64,000 bases of DNA, from positions 111,232-175,231 of the forward strand of contig NZ_MKUD01000002.1 in NCBI RefSeq assembly GCF_001898575.1. The letters run 5' to 3'. The notes under the pieces are model-generated. The model did no database searches, was not told the DNA's origin, and saw only the letters and a list, made by a program, of their open reading frames with translations. Below are positions 50,843 through 59,354 of this stretch, in pieces. This DNA is from Spirosoma sp. 48-14. GTDB lineage: Bacteria; Bacteroidota; Bacteroidia; Cytophagales; Spirosomataceae. How positions within the stretch are numbered: position 1 is the first letter of the stretch; the number at the start of each line of letters is the position of its first letter. The position numbers were made by a program, and so were the translations under genes.

Positions 50843-51319
50843 CTAAATTTCTTTTCTCATTACTGTGTTTTGCTCATCAAATTGGTATTTCACAAAACCC
50901 ATTTTTTCAACAAGCCGTATGGCTTTAGTATTCTTTGTTTTTGTACATCCAACTAATGCTTTTACACCTAATTCCTGTTTGGCAATTTCTGCCAACAAGT
51001 TAAAGGCAGCCTGCATATAACCCTTTCCCCAGTAGTCAGGAACCAGCGACCCGCCTATAACAACTTCCTTATTTTGCTGGTCCCAATGGTGTAAAGCACA
51101 ATCGCCAATAAGTACGTTTGGTTTTTCGGTTGTTCGTACGGTAAAAATATAGTCGCAGAGAGCACTAATTCGCTCTGTAAATTCCGTTGGTATTTCATTC
51201 GGCAAAAAAGGGCTTTCGTCAACGTTTGCAATCAATGCCGGGTGCGCATTTAGTTCGTAGAAAAAATCCGCATCTTTCACCGTCAGGGGCCGAAGTATAA
51301 CCTTATCGTTATATAACAT
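50843..51319 (-). CDS. GNAT acetyltransferase (RimJ/RimL type)
   Basis: A 158-residue GNAT-fold N-acetyltransferase: VILRPLTVKDADFFYELNAHP, VVIGGSLVPDYWGKGYMQAAFNLLAEIA (acetyl-CoA-binding GxGxx-like segment), and LGVKALVGCTKTKNTKAIRLVEKMGFVKYQ. The RimJ/RimL group acetylates ribosomal-protein or other N-terminal or small-molecule amines. Target unknown. The gene is 138 bp from its SnoaL-like neighbour on the same strand. Confidence 0.88.
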   Translation of the reverse strand: MLYNDKVILRPLTVKDADFFYELNAHPALIANVDESPFLPNEIPTEFTERISALCDYIFTVRTTEKPNVLIGDCALHHWDQQNKEVVIGGSLVPDYWGKGYMQAAFNLLAEIAKQELGVKALVGCTKTKNTKAIRLVEKMGFVKYQFDEQNTVMRKEI

Positions 51320-51419
51320 GTCAAAAATTCCTTTTTAATCTCTTTATCGCAGGATAATCTGTTTTTTTATCGTACCAATTGTCTTCTATTTTCAGGAAAC
51401 GTATAAAATAAGTAATACC

Positions 51420-52012
51420 CTACCGCTTAGCGCAACCAAAACGATAACCCAAATGCACAGTAGGAAAAATAGACCATTTGGACTGGCTATAAATCTGATT
51501 TTGTTGAACAAGCGAGGAAGCACCTGGGGTATACAGTAAAGCAACCCATGGAACTACGTATAAGCCTCGGTAATGAGCTGTCGATTGGCCAAGCATAAAC
51601 GGTAACCGCTACGTATGCCCATCACAAAACCACTCAGTGAGTTCGATTCTCTGGATGTCTTAAGACTGATTTTATCGGTTCCGTAGTCGGCTTGAACGCC
51701 AAAAAACAGTCCCCGTTCCAGCTTCAGCAGGTAGTCTGCTTTTAGGCCAACCCCCGAACTAAACACTGAAAAGTTTTGATTCGTAGTAGCAAACGAAGGC
51801 TGCTTTATACCAAAAGTCCCGACATCAAATCGCCAGTGATTAACCAGATAGCCAACATGAATGGAATAGCCACTGAAGATGAAAGCAATGGGATCAGCCT
51901 CCAATTCAATGCGTTTAATTTTTTCCAGGTGTTGCCCGTTGAGCTTTACACTCGTTATCGTTAGAAGGCCAATAACAAAAAAGGAAAGCCACTGTTTACT
52001 AGAGTTGTACAT
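51420..52012 (-). pseudogene. Small outer-membrane beta-barrel protein, frameshifted
   Basis: From the ATG at 52012 a protein starts MYNSSKQWLSFFVIGLLTI and has a signal-peptide-like N-terminus, then IRIELEADPIAFIFSGYSIHVG-like strands and YLLKLERGLFFGVQADYG. The frame ends at a TAG at 51554. In the next frame the likely continuation AHYRGLYVVPWVALLYTPGA and KWSIFPTVHLGYRF, with a terminal aromatic strand, runs on to a TAG at 51420. This fits a single-base loss near 51580. A barrel protein of about 197 residues would result if corrected. The alternative is that the first part is a complete shorter protein, but it lacks a final strand. Confidence 0.65.
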
Positions 52013-52241
52013 ACGTTGAGTGTTTACAGCTCGCAAAAGTAGTGTTGCTACTAGCGGGTAAATAGAACAAAACCGACAGTTCTGTTAAGTAAGTTACCGG
52101 CTTGCCCGATATCCATCGATTCTAGTCACCAATAGGCGCTACCCATGACCAGCCTATAACCGTCTATCAAGCTTTTCTTGATTCTTAGGCCATTTAGGTG
52201 AACATTTAATCTATAAACCAGAACAAGCGAATCTCTCAACG

Positions 52242-53048
52242 ATGCAATATTGTCAATATCAGCCACCTGCCTATCTTAGTACCTATGTTCGCTGCTTCTG
52301 GACGATGGAAAGCCCTATGGCCAACCGGACTCCCCAAAGCTTCGGTCCCCTGGTAGATGGTTGTCCGGGCCTTCTGTTTCAGCGGTCTGATGAAGGGCGT
52401 TTCTATGATCAGGATGGCACACCAATGCCTGAATTATTCGCTTACGGGCAAACCATAAAGCGAACGGCTATCTATATGCTCGGCCGGTTCAAGACGATTG
52501 GCGTTTGCTTGCAGCCTCATTCCCTGCCATCGCTATTCGGGTTGAATGCCCGTGAATTAACGGACGGGTGTTTAGATATAAAGCTTATATCGACCGGCTT
52601 GGTTGATCAATTAGTACATACCCCTTCGGTTTCGGGACAGATCGAGCTTCTTTCCGGTTTTCTTATCAGACAGATAAGACGAATGAACAAACCCATCGAC
52701 GAGCTAACAACCCATGTGCTGACCCAACTCATTGCGTCGAAAGGAACTATTTTTCTGCCCGATTTACACCGTTCACTCCGAATCACTGAGCGTAGCCTGG
52801 AGCGGAAATTCGCGCATCAGGTGGGAATTCCTCCCAAATTATTTGCCCGCCTGTGTCGATTCCAGGCTTCGCTTACTCAGCTAAATGAAGGGAAGCTGAT
52901 GAAGCTTTCGGATGTTGCTTACGAGAACGGTTATGCTGACCAATCTCACTTTATTCGTTCCTTCAGAGAATTTACCGGCTATACGCCTTCACAGTATCAG
53001 CAACAGCCCTATCATACATTCAATGAAATCCCTTCATTAATCAGCTAA
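52242..53048 (+). CDS. AraC-family transcriptional regulator
   Basis: A 268-residue regulator. The N-terminal ~150 residues match the DUF6597-type sensing domain (QPPAYLSTYVRCFWTMES, GPLVDGCPGLLFQ, MLGRFKTIGVCLQPHSLPSLFG). The C-terminal HTH_18 domain has two helix-turn-helix units: LPDLHRSLRITERSLERKFAHQVG and KLSDVAYENGYADQSHFIRSFREFTGYTPSQYQ. The ligand and targets are unknown. It precedes, on the same strand, an NmrA-like, a DUF1772 and a RibD-like gene, which are candidate targets. Confidence 0.92.
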   Translation: MQYCQYQPPAYLSTYVRCFWTMESPMANRTPQSFGPLVDGCPGLLFQRSDEGRFYDQDGTPMPELFAYGQTIKRTAIYMLGRFKTIGVCLQPHSLPSLFGLNARELTDGCLDIKLISTGLVDQLVHTPSVSGQIELLSGFLIRQIRRMNKPIDELTTHVLTQLIASKGTIFLPDLHRSLRITERSLERKFAHQVGIPPKLFARLCRFQASLTQLNEGKLMKLSDVAYENGYADQSHFIRSFREFTGYTPSQYQQQPYHTFNEIPSLIS

Positions 53049-53137
53049 ATCATACCCTGTCGGTTTTGTTCTATCCTGCGGTATGTCAGCCAGCTACTTT
53101 TGCCCGAAAACAAGTTCACAATCTAAAAAGCAAAAGG

Positions 53138-54022
53138 ATGGCGCAGGACAAAATGAAGATACTGGTTTTAGGCGGTACAGGAAAAACGGGCAGCCGGATC
53201 GTTCAGCAACTAATGGACCAGGGCTTAGCTGTTCGTGTAGGGTCTCGATCGGCCGAGATCCCCTTCGACTGGCTGGACCAATCCACGTGGACACCTGTTT
53301 TACAGGACATTAATACCGTATACATTGCTTACCAACCGGATCTGGCGGTTCCCGGAGCGGTCGATGCAATCCGTGACTTTACTCAGCTTGCCGTTAACAA
53401 CGGGGTACAGCACTTCGTGCTTTTATCGGGTCGGGGGGAACCTGAAGCCCAGGAATGCGAGCAGGTGGTTATACAATCCGGGGTTGACTGGACGATTCTA
53501 CGATCGAGCTGGTTTTGTCAAAACTTCAGTGAGGGCTATTTGCTGGAACCCATACAGGCTGGCTATGTAGCACTGCCGGTAGCCGATATTGGGGAGCCTT
53601 TTATTGACGTCGATGATATTGCCGATGTCGCTGTTGCCGCCCTAACTCAATCCGGACATATCGGAAAGATCTATGAGTTGACAGGCCCTCGCCTGTTGAC
53701 GTTTGCTCAGGCCATTGACGAGATTGCTGGTGCTACGGGTCGATCCATTCAGTATGAACGGGTAGCCATCGAGGTTTATAATGCTATGCTGGCCGAGTAT
53801 GGTGTTCCCCAGGAAGCCATTGCCCTGACGACTTACTTATTTACAGAGGTGATGGATGGCCGTAACAGTCTGTTGGCAAACGGTATCGAGCAGGCCTTAG
53901 GCCGAAAGCCTACCGACTTTTCCAATTTTGTTCAGAAGTCGATTGCCCAGGGGATGTGGACTGAAACCTTAGCCGGCGAAGAAGCCGGTTCAATTCACGC
54001 ATCAGAAATCGAAAACCCATAG
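53138..54022 (+). CDS. NmrA-like NAD(P)H-binding protein
   Basis: A 294-residue atypical short-chain dehydrogenase fold: ILVLGGTGKTGSRIVQQLMDQ (NADP-binding GGTGxTG), VRVGSRSAEIPFDWLD, VQHFVLLSGRGEPEAQ, WTILRSSWFCQNFSEGYL. This NmrA/TMR type senses or uses redox cofactors; many members reduce quinones or aldehydes. The ATG at 53138 was chosen; 53153 (MKILVL) is nearly as good. It lies 89 bp downstream of the AraC gene. Confidence 0.88.
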   Translation: MAQDKMKILVLGGTGKTGSRIVQQLMDQGLAVRVGSRSAEIPFDWLDQSTWTPVLQDINTVYIAYQPDLAVPGAVDAIRDFTQLAVNNGVQHFVLLSGRGEPEAQECEQVVIQSGVDWTILRSSWFCQNFSEGYLLEPIQAGYVALPVADIGEPFIDVDDIADVAVAALTQSGHIGKIYELTGPRLLTFAQAIDEIAGATGRSIQYERVAIEVYNAMLAEYGVPQEAIALTTYLFTEVMDGRNSLLANGIEQALGRKPTDFSNFVQKSIAQGMWTETLAGEEAGSIHASEIENP

Positions 54023-54087
54023 AACGAACTTACCAGCCTGCCCATTGCGTAACGAGCAGTGGGCAGGCTACTAACAACCTACGGCTA

Positions 54088-54585
54088 ATGCACACGATTA
54101 TACTAGGCGTAACTGCCACGACAACCGCCCTGATGAGTGGGCTTTTTTTTGCCTTCTCCTGGGCCGTAATGCCCGGCTTAAAACGCTTGCCGGACGCAAG
54201 CTTTATTATGGCCATGCAATCCATCAACCGGGCCATTCAAAACCCCGTATTTTTTGCTGCCTTTTTGGGAGCGGCTCTTTTGCTTCCTCTCAGTACGTAC
54301 CTGGACTATTCGTCAACAAAACCCGTGTCAGCCCGATTTTGGTTGTTGCTGGCGGCATCGGGCGTCTATATTGTTGGGGTAATCGGGGTCACAATAGGCG
54401 GCAATGTTCCACTTAATGAAACACTGGACGCTTTCGATGTACAAGCTGCGTCTGTTTCGGACGTGTTGAATCACCGCCGGGATTTTGAGTTTCCCTGGAG
54501 CCAATTTCATACGATCCGTACCGGGGCATCGTTCCTGACTATTCTGCTCGTAGTGGCCGCTTGTCTGCGCCCGGAAAACCACTAA
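54088..54585 (+). CDS. DUF1772 membrane protein (anthrone oxygenase-like)
   Basis: A 165-residue membrane protein with four hydrophobic segments and the DUF1772 motif: LMSGLFFAFSWAVMPGLKRL, FWLLLAASGVYIVGVIGVTIGGNVPLNETLD, and the late PWSQFHTIRTGASFL. Relatives include fungal anthrone oxygenases. Role in bacteria unknown. It lies 65 bp downstream of the NmrA-like gene and 89 bp before the RibD-like gene. Confidence 0.85.
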   Translation: MHTIILGVTATTTALMSGLFFAFSWAVMPGLKRLPDASFIMAMQSINRAIQNPVFFAAFLGAALLLPLSTYLDYSSTKPVSARFWLLLAASGVYIVGVIGVTIGGNVPLNETLDAFDVQAASVSDVLNHRRDFEFPWSQFHTIRTGASFLTILLVVAACLRPENH

Positions 54586-54674
54586 GCCGTACACGTGTTT
54601 ATAGATTTACCATCTATTCAAAGCCTATTCGCAAAAGACGGATCATTTAACTATTGACATAGTCAACTACTACC

Positions 54675-55226
54675 ATGCGTAAACTGATTTATGATGTAGC
54701 AGCCTCGTTCGATAACTTTATTGCCCATACCGATGGGTCTATCGATGGCTTTCAAACGGAGGGCGATTTTGTCAGCGATTTTCTGGAACGTATTAAAACG
54801 TACGGAGCTGTTTTGATGGGCCGCAAAACCTACGAGTGGGGATTTGCCCTAGGTATGCAGCCCGGAGAACCCGCTTATACGCAGATTAACCCTCAACTAA
54901 AAAATTACATTTTCTCTTCGTCCATGCACTTTGAGGAGGGGGCTTTGATCCAATTGGTCACAGAAGAAGCAACTGACTTCGTCCGGCGTTTAAAAACTCA
55001 GCCGGGTGAACCCATCTGGCTTTGTGGTGGTGGTGAGTTGGCTGGCAAATTACTGGACGCCCATTTAATCGATGAGTTAGTTGTCAAACTGAATCCAGTC
55101 GTGTTGGGTGAAGGCATCCGTCTGTTCGGATCAAGCCAGACTAAAGTCGGGCTAATCCGAACAGACAGTAAGCCCTATGAAAACGGCCTGATTCTACTGA
55201 CTTACCAAATTCACTACTTAACTTGA
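54675..55226 (+). CDS. RibD C-terminal/DHFR-like reductase
   Basis: A 183-residue protein with the RibD_C (bacterial bifunctional deaminase-reductase C-terminal) fold: MRKLIYDVAASFDNFIAHTDG, AVLMGRKTYEWGF, and IWLCGGGELAGKLLDAHLIDELVVKLNPVVLGEG. The NADPH-binding GGGELAG and the conserved MGRKTYE identify the DHFR-like family. These small reductases act on diverse nitrogen heterocycles; the substrate is unknown. Last gene of the row that begins with the AraC regulator. Confidence 0.88.
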   Translation: MRKLIYDVAASFDNFIAHTDGSIDGFQTEGDFVSDFLERIKTYGAVLMGRKTYEWGFALGMQPGEPAYTQINPQLKNYIFSSSMHFEEGALIQLVTEEATDFVRRLKTQPGEPIWLCGGGELAGKLLDAHLIDELVVKLNPVVLGEGIRLFGSSQTKVGLIRTDSKPYENGLILLTYQIHYLT

Positions 55227-55246
55227 CTCTAGGCTTTCCCTGTAAT

Positions 55247-56242
55247 CTATCGCTTGCTCTTTCTGGCATTGTCAATGATGAGGCTGGTCAACTGGTCCGT
55301 TAATGCCTCCGGCAGGTCGTGTCCCATGCCGTTGATTAACTGAAAGACGGCTCCCGGTACGTTGGCGGCCACATCGCGACCAGCCTCAACGACGACGATG
55401 GGGTCTTCACTCCCATGAATCACCAACGTGGGGACCTTAATTGTTTTTAGCTGCTCCTGCCGTCCGGCGAAGAAGCCCGCCAGAGAGGCTGCTCCCTGGC
55501 GGTGTAAACCATCCGGGTAATAGGCCCGCTGAACCGCCTGCTGAACACGTCTCTGTGCCTGCAATTCGGTTAACGGGTACACGGAGCCCGCCAGAATTTT
55601 CATGGATTGCACTTCCCGCTTGATGTAAGCCGCCGTATCGGAGGCAGCTCCCGGCGGGGGAATTTGTCCAGCAAGTTCAGGCTTTGCCACCAAAGGGAAA
55701 GTAGGCTTACCCCCACCGGCCATAATACTGGTCAGCGACAGGGTGTGTTCAGGATGATTATAGGCGACCCGCTGGGCAATCATGCCGCCCATCGACACGC
55801 CAACAATATGCGCTTTTTTAATACCCAGTGCGTCCAGCAGGCCAGCAGCATCAGAGGCCATATCATCGAGCGTGTAGGGTAAAGGAGGAGTCTTTTGTTC
55901 CGCTAACGCTTTGCCAATGGCCGCCCAATCAGGGAGTCCAACCTGATCAAACTTTGTAGAAAGGCCCACGTCCCGATTATCGAACCGAATGACCCGATAG
56001 CCCCGGCGAACTAATTGCTGACAAAAAGAAGCAGGCCAGGCAGTTAGCTGCATGTTCGTACCGGCAATTAGTAAAATGGCCGGGACTTTGTGCGACCCCT
56101 GACTTTCGTAAGCAATCGTTGCGTTGCCGACATTTACCTGGCCCTTCTCTACGTTCGGGTTAAGTTGCGCTACGCACCGGCAAGCAACCAGTACGCTAAG
56201 GAGAAGCATGAACCCGATAATTTGTTGACGTTTACTGCTCAT
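55247..56242 (-). CDS. Exported alpha/beta hydrolase
   Basis: A 331-residue protein with a signal peptide (MSSKRQQIIGFMLLLSVLV) and a complete alpha/beta-hydrolase fold: AILLIAGTNMQLTAWPASF, FDNRDVGLSTKFD, nucleophile GVSMGGMIAQRVAYNHPEH, Asp in IHGSEDPIVV, and catalytic His in GMGHDLPEAL. These are esterase/lipase or ester-cleaving peroxidase relatives. The substrate is unknown. I used the ATG at 56242; a TTG at 56269 is upstream. It faces the NmrA-DUF1772-RibD row tail to tail. Confidence 0.88.
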   Translation of the reverse strand: MSSKRQQIIGFMLLLSVLVACRCVAQLNPNVEKGQVNVGNATIAYESQGSHKVPAILLIAGTNMQLTAWPASFCQQLVRRGYRVIRFDNRDVGLSTKFDQVGLPDWAAIGKALAEQKTPPLPYTLDDMASDAAGLLDALGIKKAHIVGVSMGGMIAQRVAYNHPEHTLSLTSIMAGGGKPTFPLVAKPELAGQIPPPGAASDTAAYIKREVQSMKILAGSVYPLTELQAQRRVQQAVQRAYYPDGLHRQGAASLAGFFAGRQEQLKTIKVPTLVIHGSEDPIVVVEAGRDVAANVPGAVFQLINGMGHDLPEALTDQLTSLIIDNARKSKR

Positions 56243-56344
56243 GTTGTTGTTTTGACGATTGACTGACAAATGTATTGGGCCATGTTTGGTGAGAATAGAA
56301 CAAATCCGACAGCACCAGTCAGGCAGCGATCTCCTGGATTTACG

Positions 56345-56968
56345 TCACTCCTGATAGTCTTGAAGCAATGTTTTAAGTTGCTGGAGTGGCTCAGCAAAGC
56401 TTTTTCGGTTCTCGGCGCGAATAGCGACGTAGCAGGAGAGCACCGTGACCGCGTACGTAATGAGGGCGCCAAACGGAAAAGCCTGCACACCACCTGGCAC
56501 GTATAATTTAAACGTTAGAAAAACACCAATGGCGGTACTTACGGGAATCAGAATCAGTTCATACCGCTTCTTGAAGTTAAAAAAGCTGTTTACTAGCTGA
56601 TACTGCTCTACCAGATAGTTATGAATCGAGGCTGACTCTCTACCAGTAAGCCGCCCTGTAGCGACTCGCTTGAACTTGTTCATCAGCATAAGCGTGAAAG
56701 GAAAATACAATAGCATACACAGTAGACTTAGCAGACGAACCTCGGTTTGGGACCAGTATTTGATGAGCAGATGGCTGCACAGGGCATATACCATTAGTTG
56801 CAACGTAAACGAAGCCCAGAAATAACTGAAGCTGGCTTTCGTATGCTTCCGTACCTGCGACATAATGATTTTTCGGAGTGACGCTTCGTCCAGCAAAGCG
56901 TTTGCGTTAGCAGCGGACGTCCTGGTGGATGGCTCCCAGTGTTTTTTGAGTTGATCAAGTGTTGACAT
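56345..56968 (-). CDS. Membrane protein cotranscribed with an ECF sigma factor
   Basis: A 207-residue protein. After about 45 polar residues it has four hydrophobic segments (LQLMVYALCSHLLIKYW, LLSLLCMLLYFPFTLML, LILIPVSTAIGVFLTF, ALITYAVTVLSCYVAI). It overlaps the sigma gene (56955) by 14 bases. By position and topology it may be an anti-sigma factor or membrane sensor for that sigma factor, but it has no recognised ZAS-type domain. I treat the role as inferred from context. Confidence 0.6.
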   Translation of the reverse strand: MSTLDQLKKHWEPSTRTSAANANALLDEASLRKIIMSQVRKHTKASFSYFWASFTLQLMVYALCSHLLIKYWSQTEVRLLSLLCMLLYFPFTLMLMNKFKRVATGRLTGRESASIHNYLVEQYQLVNSFFNFKKRYELILIPVSTAIGVFLTFKLYVPGGVQAFPFGALITYAVTVLSCYVAIRAENRKSFAEPLQQLKTLLQDYQE

Positions 56969-57473
56969 TGTAGGGAAAATCGGCTTGTTTCTTCAGTTGG
57001 ATCTCTAATTCCTTTTTGATACGTACCAATCGTACGCTAACGTTGGATTTGCTCAGGCCGGTAATGTCGGCGATCTCTTCGTAATTCACCTCGTCTAAGT
57101 ACAAGAGCACAATGGCTTTATTCAGGGGAGACAACGTAGCAATGGCCCGATAGAGTGACTGCCGTTGCTCTTCATTGGGGTCAGCAGGCTGCTCAGGTAT
57201 CTGCTGGTGGCTTATTGAGAGGCTTTCCCAGCTTGTGCGGGTAGCTTTCTTCCGCCAGGTCAGGGCAGTATTTAGGCACACCCGGTACATCCAGGTGGTG
57301 AAACTGGAGCGGCCCCCGAAAGCAGGGTAGGATTTCCAAAGCTGATACAGCATTTCCTGTATGAGGTCGACCCGCTCCTCCGGGTCCTGGCAGTACAACC
57401 GGCACACCTTATGGGCAATGCCGAGGTGGCCATTAATGTGCTCCAGAAAGGTCTGCTCTAACAGATTCGCCAT
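56955..57473 (-). CDS. ECF RNA polymerase sigma factor
   Basis: A 172-residue sigma-70 family ECF factor. Region 2 lies at about 15-80 (EERVDLIQEMLYQLWKSYPAF, SSFTTWMYRVCLNTALTWRRK-like) and region 4 at about 110-160 (LSPLNKAIVLLYLDEVNYEEIADITGLSKSNVSVRLVRIKKEL). It directs transcription of a small regulon, often in response to envelope or stress signals. The next gene, overlapping by 14 bases, encodes a membrane protein that is its likely anti-sigma partner. It lies downstream of the clpP terminator. Confidence 0.92.
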   Translation of the reverse strand: MANLLEQTFLEHINGHLGIAHKVCRLYCQDPEERVDLIQEMLYQLWKSYPAFGGRSSFTTWMYRVCLNTALTWRKKATRTSWESLSISHQQIPEQPADPNEEQRQSLYRAIATLSPLNKAIVLLYLDEVNYEEIADITGLSKSNVSVRLVRIKKELEIQLKKQADFPYNVNT

Positions 57474-57629
57474 CGTTCAGGTACGTTAGTTCCCTTGCTA
57501 CTTTACCAGTTAGTATCCCGTACTGCTCAAAAACTACATCTCATCAAAAAAAATGATTCCTGTCGCACGGACAGTGCTATTTACTCATTCGGGTCGATCT
57601 TGCTGGTGTACAGGCTATTTTGGCCCAGA

Positions 57630-57665
57630 CAAAAAAGCCGCCAGTCCTGGATTGGGCTGACGGCT
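57630..57665 (-). terminator. Terminator of clpP
   Basis: agccg..cagtcc (57636-57647) and gggctg..cggct (57654-57665) form a stem with one mismatch and one G-U pair. On the minus strand it is followed by six Ts (complement of 57630-57635). It lies about 100 bp past the clpP stop. Confidence 0.75.
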
Positions 57666-57766
57666 CGTTAGGCTGTGGACCGTTTGTTCCGGTAGCCATT
57701 CGGTTACGTAGTTGTCATGATAACACCCGGACATAGGCGCTGGATCGCCAGCCCGGTCGGGCTACA

Positions 57767-58444
57767 TTAGCGCACTAACACCTCATCGATAAAGCCATAT
57801 TCCCTGGCTTCTTCGGCTTTCATCCAATAGTCACGATCGGCCCGGCGTTCGAGTTCTTCAGCTGACTGGCCGCTATGAAGGGCCATGATTTCGTACAGCT
57901 CAGTTCTAAGCTTGACTATTTCGCGGGCTGTGATTTCGATGTCTACCGATTGGCCCTGTGCGCCACCGTGTGGCTGGTGAATCATGACGCGGGCGTGAGG
58001 GAGAGCCGACCGTTTACCGGCCGCACCGGCGCACAACAAGACCGCGCCGAATGATAAGGCAATGCCGGTGCAGATAGTCGCCACGTCGGGCCGGATATAT
58101 TGCATGGTGTCGTAAATGCCCAACCCAGCATAAACCGAACCACCCGGACTGTTAATGTACATCAGGATGTCTTTCCTAGCATCGACCGACTCCAGGAACA
58201 GCAACTGCGCGATGATGATATTGGCTATGTTGTCGTCAACGGCTGCGCCCATGAACACAATCCGGTCAGCCATCAGCCGCGAAAAGACATCGACCTCCCG
58301 GAAGTTCATCGGGCGTTCTTCAATGACCGACCGGGTCATGTTGTCGACTTGGTGTAGATACCGGTCGACCGTAAGGCCGTTCAGATGTTGATGATATACG
58401 GCAAACCGGCGGAACTCACTGCGGCTAAACTCTGGGTAATACAT
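57767..58444 (-). CDS. clpP: ClpP protease proteolytic subunit
   Basis: A 225-residue ClpP. The catalytic triad is in place: S131 (ALSFGAVLL), H156 (VMIHQPHGG) and D205 (ADRDYW), with spacings of 25 and 49 as in E. coli ClpP. YINSPGGSVYAGLGIYDTM marks the handle. The S131 context is LSFG in place of the usual ASMG, which is unusual. No clpX or clpA lies next to it, so this is a solitary clpP, perhaps a second copy. I began at the ATG 58444; the frame extends to 58549 with a non-conserved leader. It lies between two ECF sigma loci and is followed by its own terminator. Confidence 0.9.
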   Translation of the reverse strand: MYYPEFSRSEFRRFAVYHQHLNGLTVDRYLHQVDNMTRSVIEERPMNFREVDVFSRLMADRIVFMGAAVDDNIANIIIAQLLFLESVDARKDILMYINSPGGSVYAGLGIYDTMQYIRPDVATICTGIALSFGAVLLCAGAAGKRSALPHARVMIHQPHGGAQGQSVDIEITAREIVKLRTELYEIMALHSGQSAEELERRADRDYWMKAEEAREYGFIDEVLVR

Positions 58445-58566
58445 AAGGCAGGAAACTAAACAGGGGATGAAAATTGATTCCTGAAAAGACAGTCGATTCA
58501 GGGCAATACGAAGCTCGATGGCTCGTAAAAAGCCATTGTGCTCTCTCAAACAGTTGGGTAATTGCG

Positions 58567-58785
58567 TTATCCGAACAGGCGGACGTGGATGGCTTCTAAC
58601 TCCGCGCGGAGTTGCCGACGGCCAAATAGACGCAGCGTCTTATAAGCCAGTTGCTGGTTGGCCAGCTTCTGTTGTACGTCCTGATCCCATAGCAAGCGAA
58701 TTTCTACGTCGAGTTGCTGGTCTTCGGGTAAAGTGCCTTTGAGGTAGTTCTCCAACAGTTGCACTTCAGTTAACAGAGGACGCAT
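58567..58785 (-). CDS. Short protein paired with an ECF sigma factor
   Basis: A 72-residue protein (MRPLLTEVQLLENYLKGTLPEDQQLDVEIRLL...) that starts 11 bp after the sigma gene's stop and is probably cotranscribed with it. It begins like the cytoplasmic N-terminus of anti-sigma factors (LLENYLKGTL) but has no membrane segment and no zinc motif. By position it may be an anti-sigma or regulator. I do not recognise the family. Confidence 0.6.
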   Translation of the reverse strand: MRPLLTEVQLLENYLKGTLPEDQQLDVEIRLLWDQDVQQKLANQQLAYKTLRLFGRRQLRAELEAIHVRLFG

Positions 58786-58796
58786 GGGCTTTAGCT

Positions 58797-59354
58797 TTAT
58801 AATTTGAATTGGTCGACAGACAGATGACTTACAGCTTTGCGCAGCCGTTCCAGGCACTTAAATTTCTGCACTGTAGCTGAGCGCACACTGCGGTAACCGC
58901 GCTGCTCAGCGATCTGCTCTAACCGATGACCGAAGTAATAGAAGTTGACCAGAATCGATCGACAGGTTTCGCCCAATTGCTCAACGAAGGCCATTAGCGT
59001 TGCGGTTGGCTGCTCGTCGTCTACCGCAACCTCTTCGCCGACTTCATCAACTGGTGCATCCATTAACCCTATTTTGCGGGCTCGCTTGCCCAACTCCTGC
59101 CGCCAGAGATTCTTGCAAATGCCCATCAGGTAAGTGCTCACTGATGATGTTAACGTCAGTTTGTCGTATACTACCTTCTCATAATAGGTGATGAGTGCTT
59201 CCTGAAAGATATCCTTAGCATCCTCGTCCGTGCCCCTATTTTCCTTCACATAATGCCGCACCATCGGATACGTTTTCGCATAGATCCGTTCCAGCGTTCG
59301 CTCCCGGTCGATCAGCAAGGCTGCGTCCATAGACAGTCTTTGTGTTGACATCAT
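58797..59354 (-). CDS. ECF RNA polymerase sigma factor
   Basis: A 185-residue sigma-70 ECF factor. Region 2 lies at about 35-100 (DEDAKDIFQEALITYYEKVVY, SVSTYLMGICKNLWRQEL) and region 4 near the C-terminus (LVNFYYFGHRLEQIAEQRGYRSVRSATVQKFKCLERLR). Tandem ATGs at 59354 and 59351 offer the start. It is one of two sigma genes that flank clpP on the same strand. Promoter and signal unknown. Confidence 0.9.
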   Translation of the reverse strand: MMSTQRLSMDAALLIDRERTLERIYAKTYPMVRHYVKENRGTDEDAKDIFQEALITYYEKVVYDKLTLTSSVSTYLMGICKNLWRQELGKRARKIGLMDAPVDEVGEEVAVDDEQPTATLMAFVEQLGETCRSILVNFYYFGHRLEQIAEQRGYRSVRSATVQKFKCLERLRKAVSHLSVDQFKL

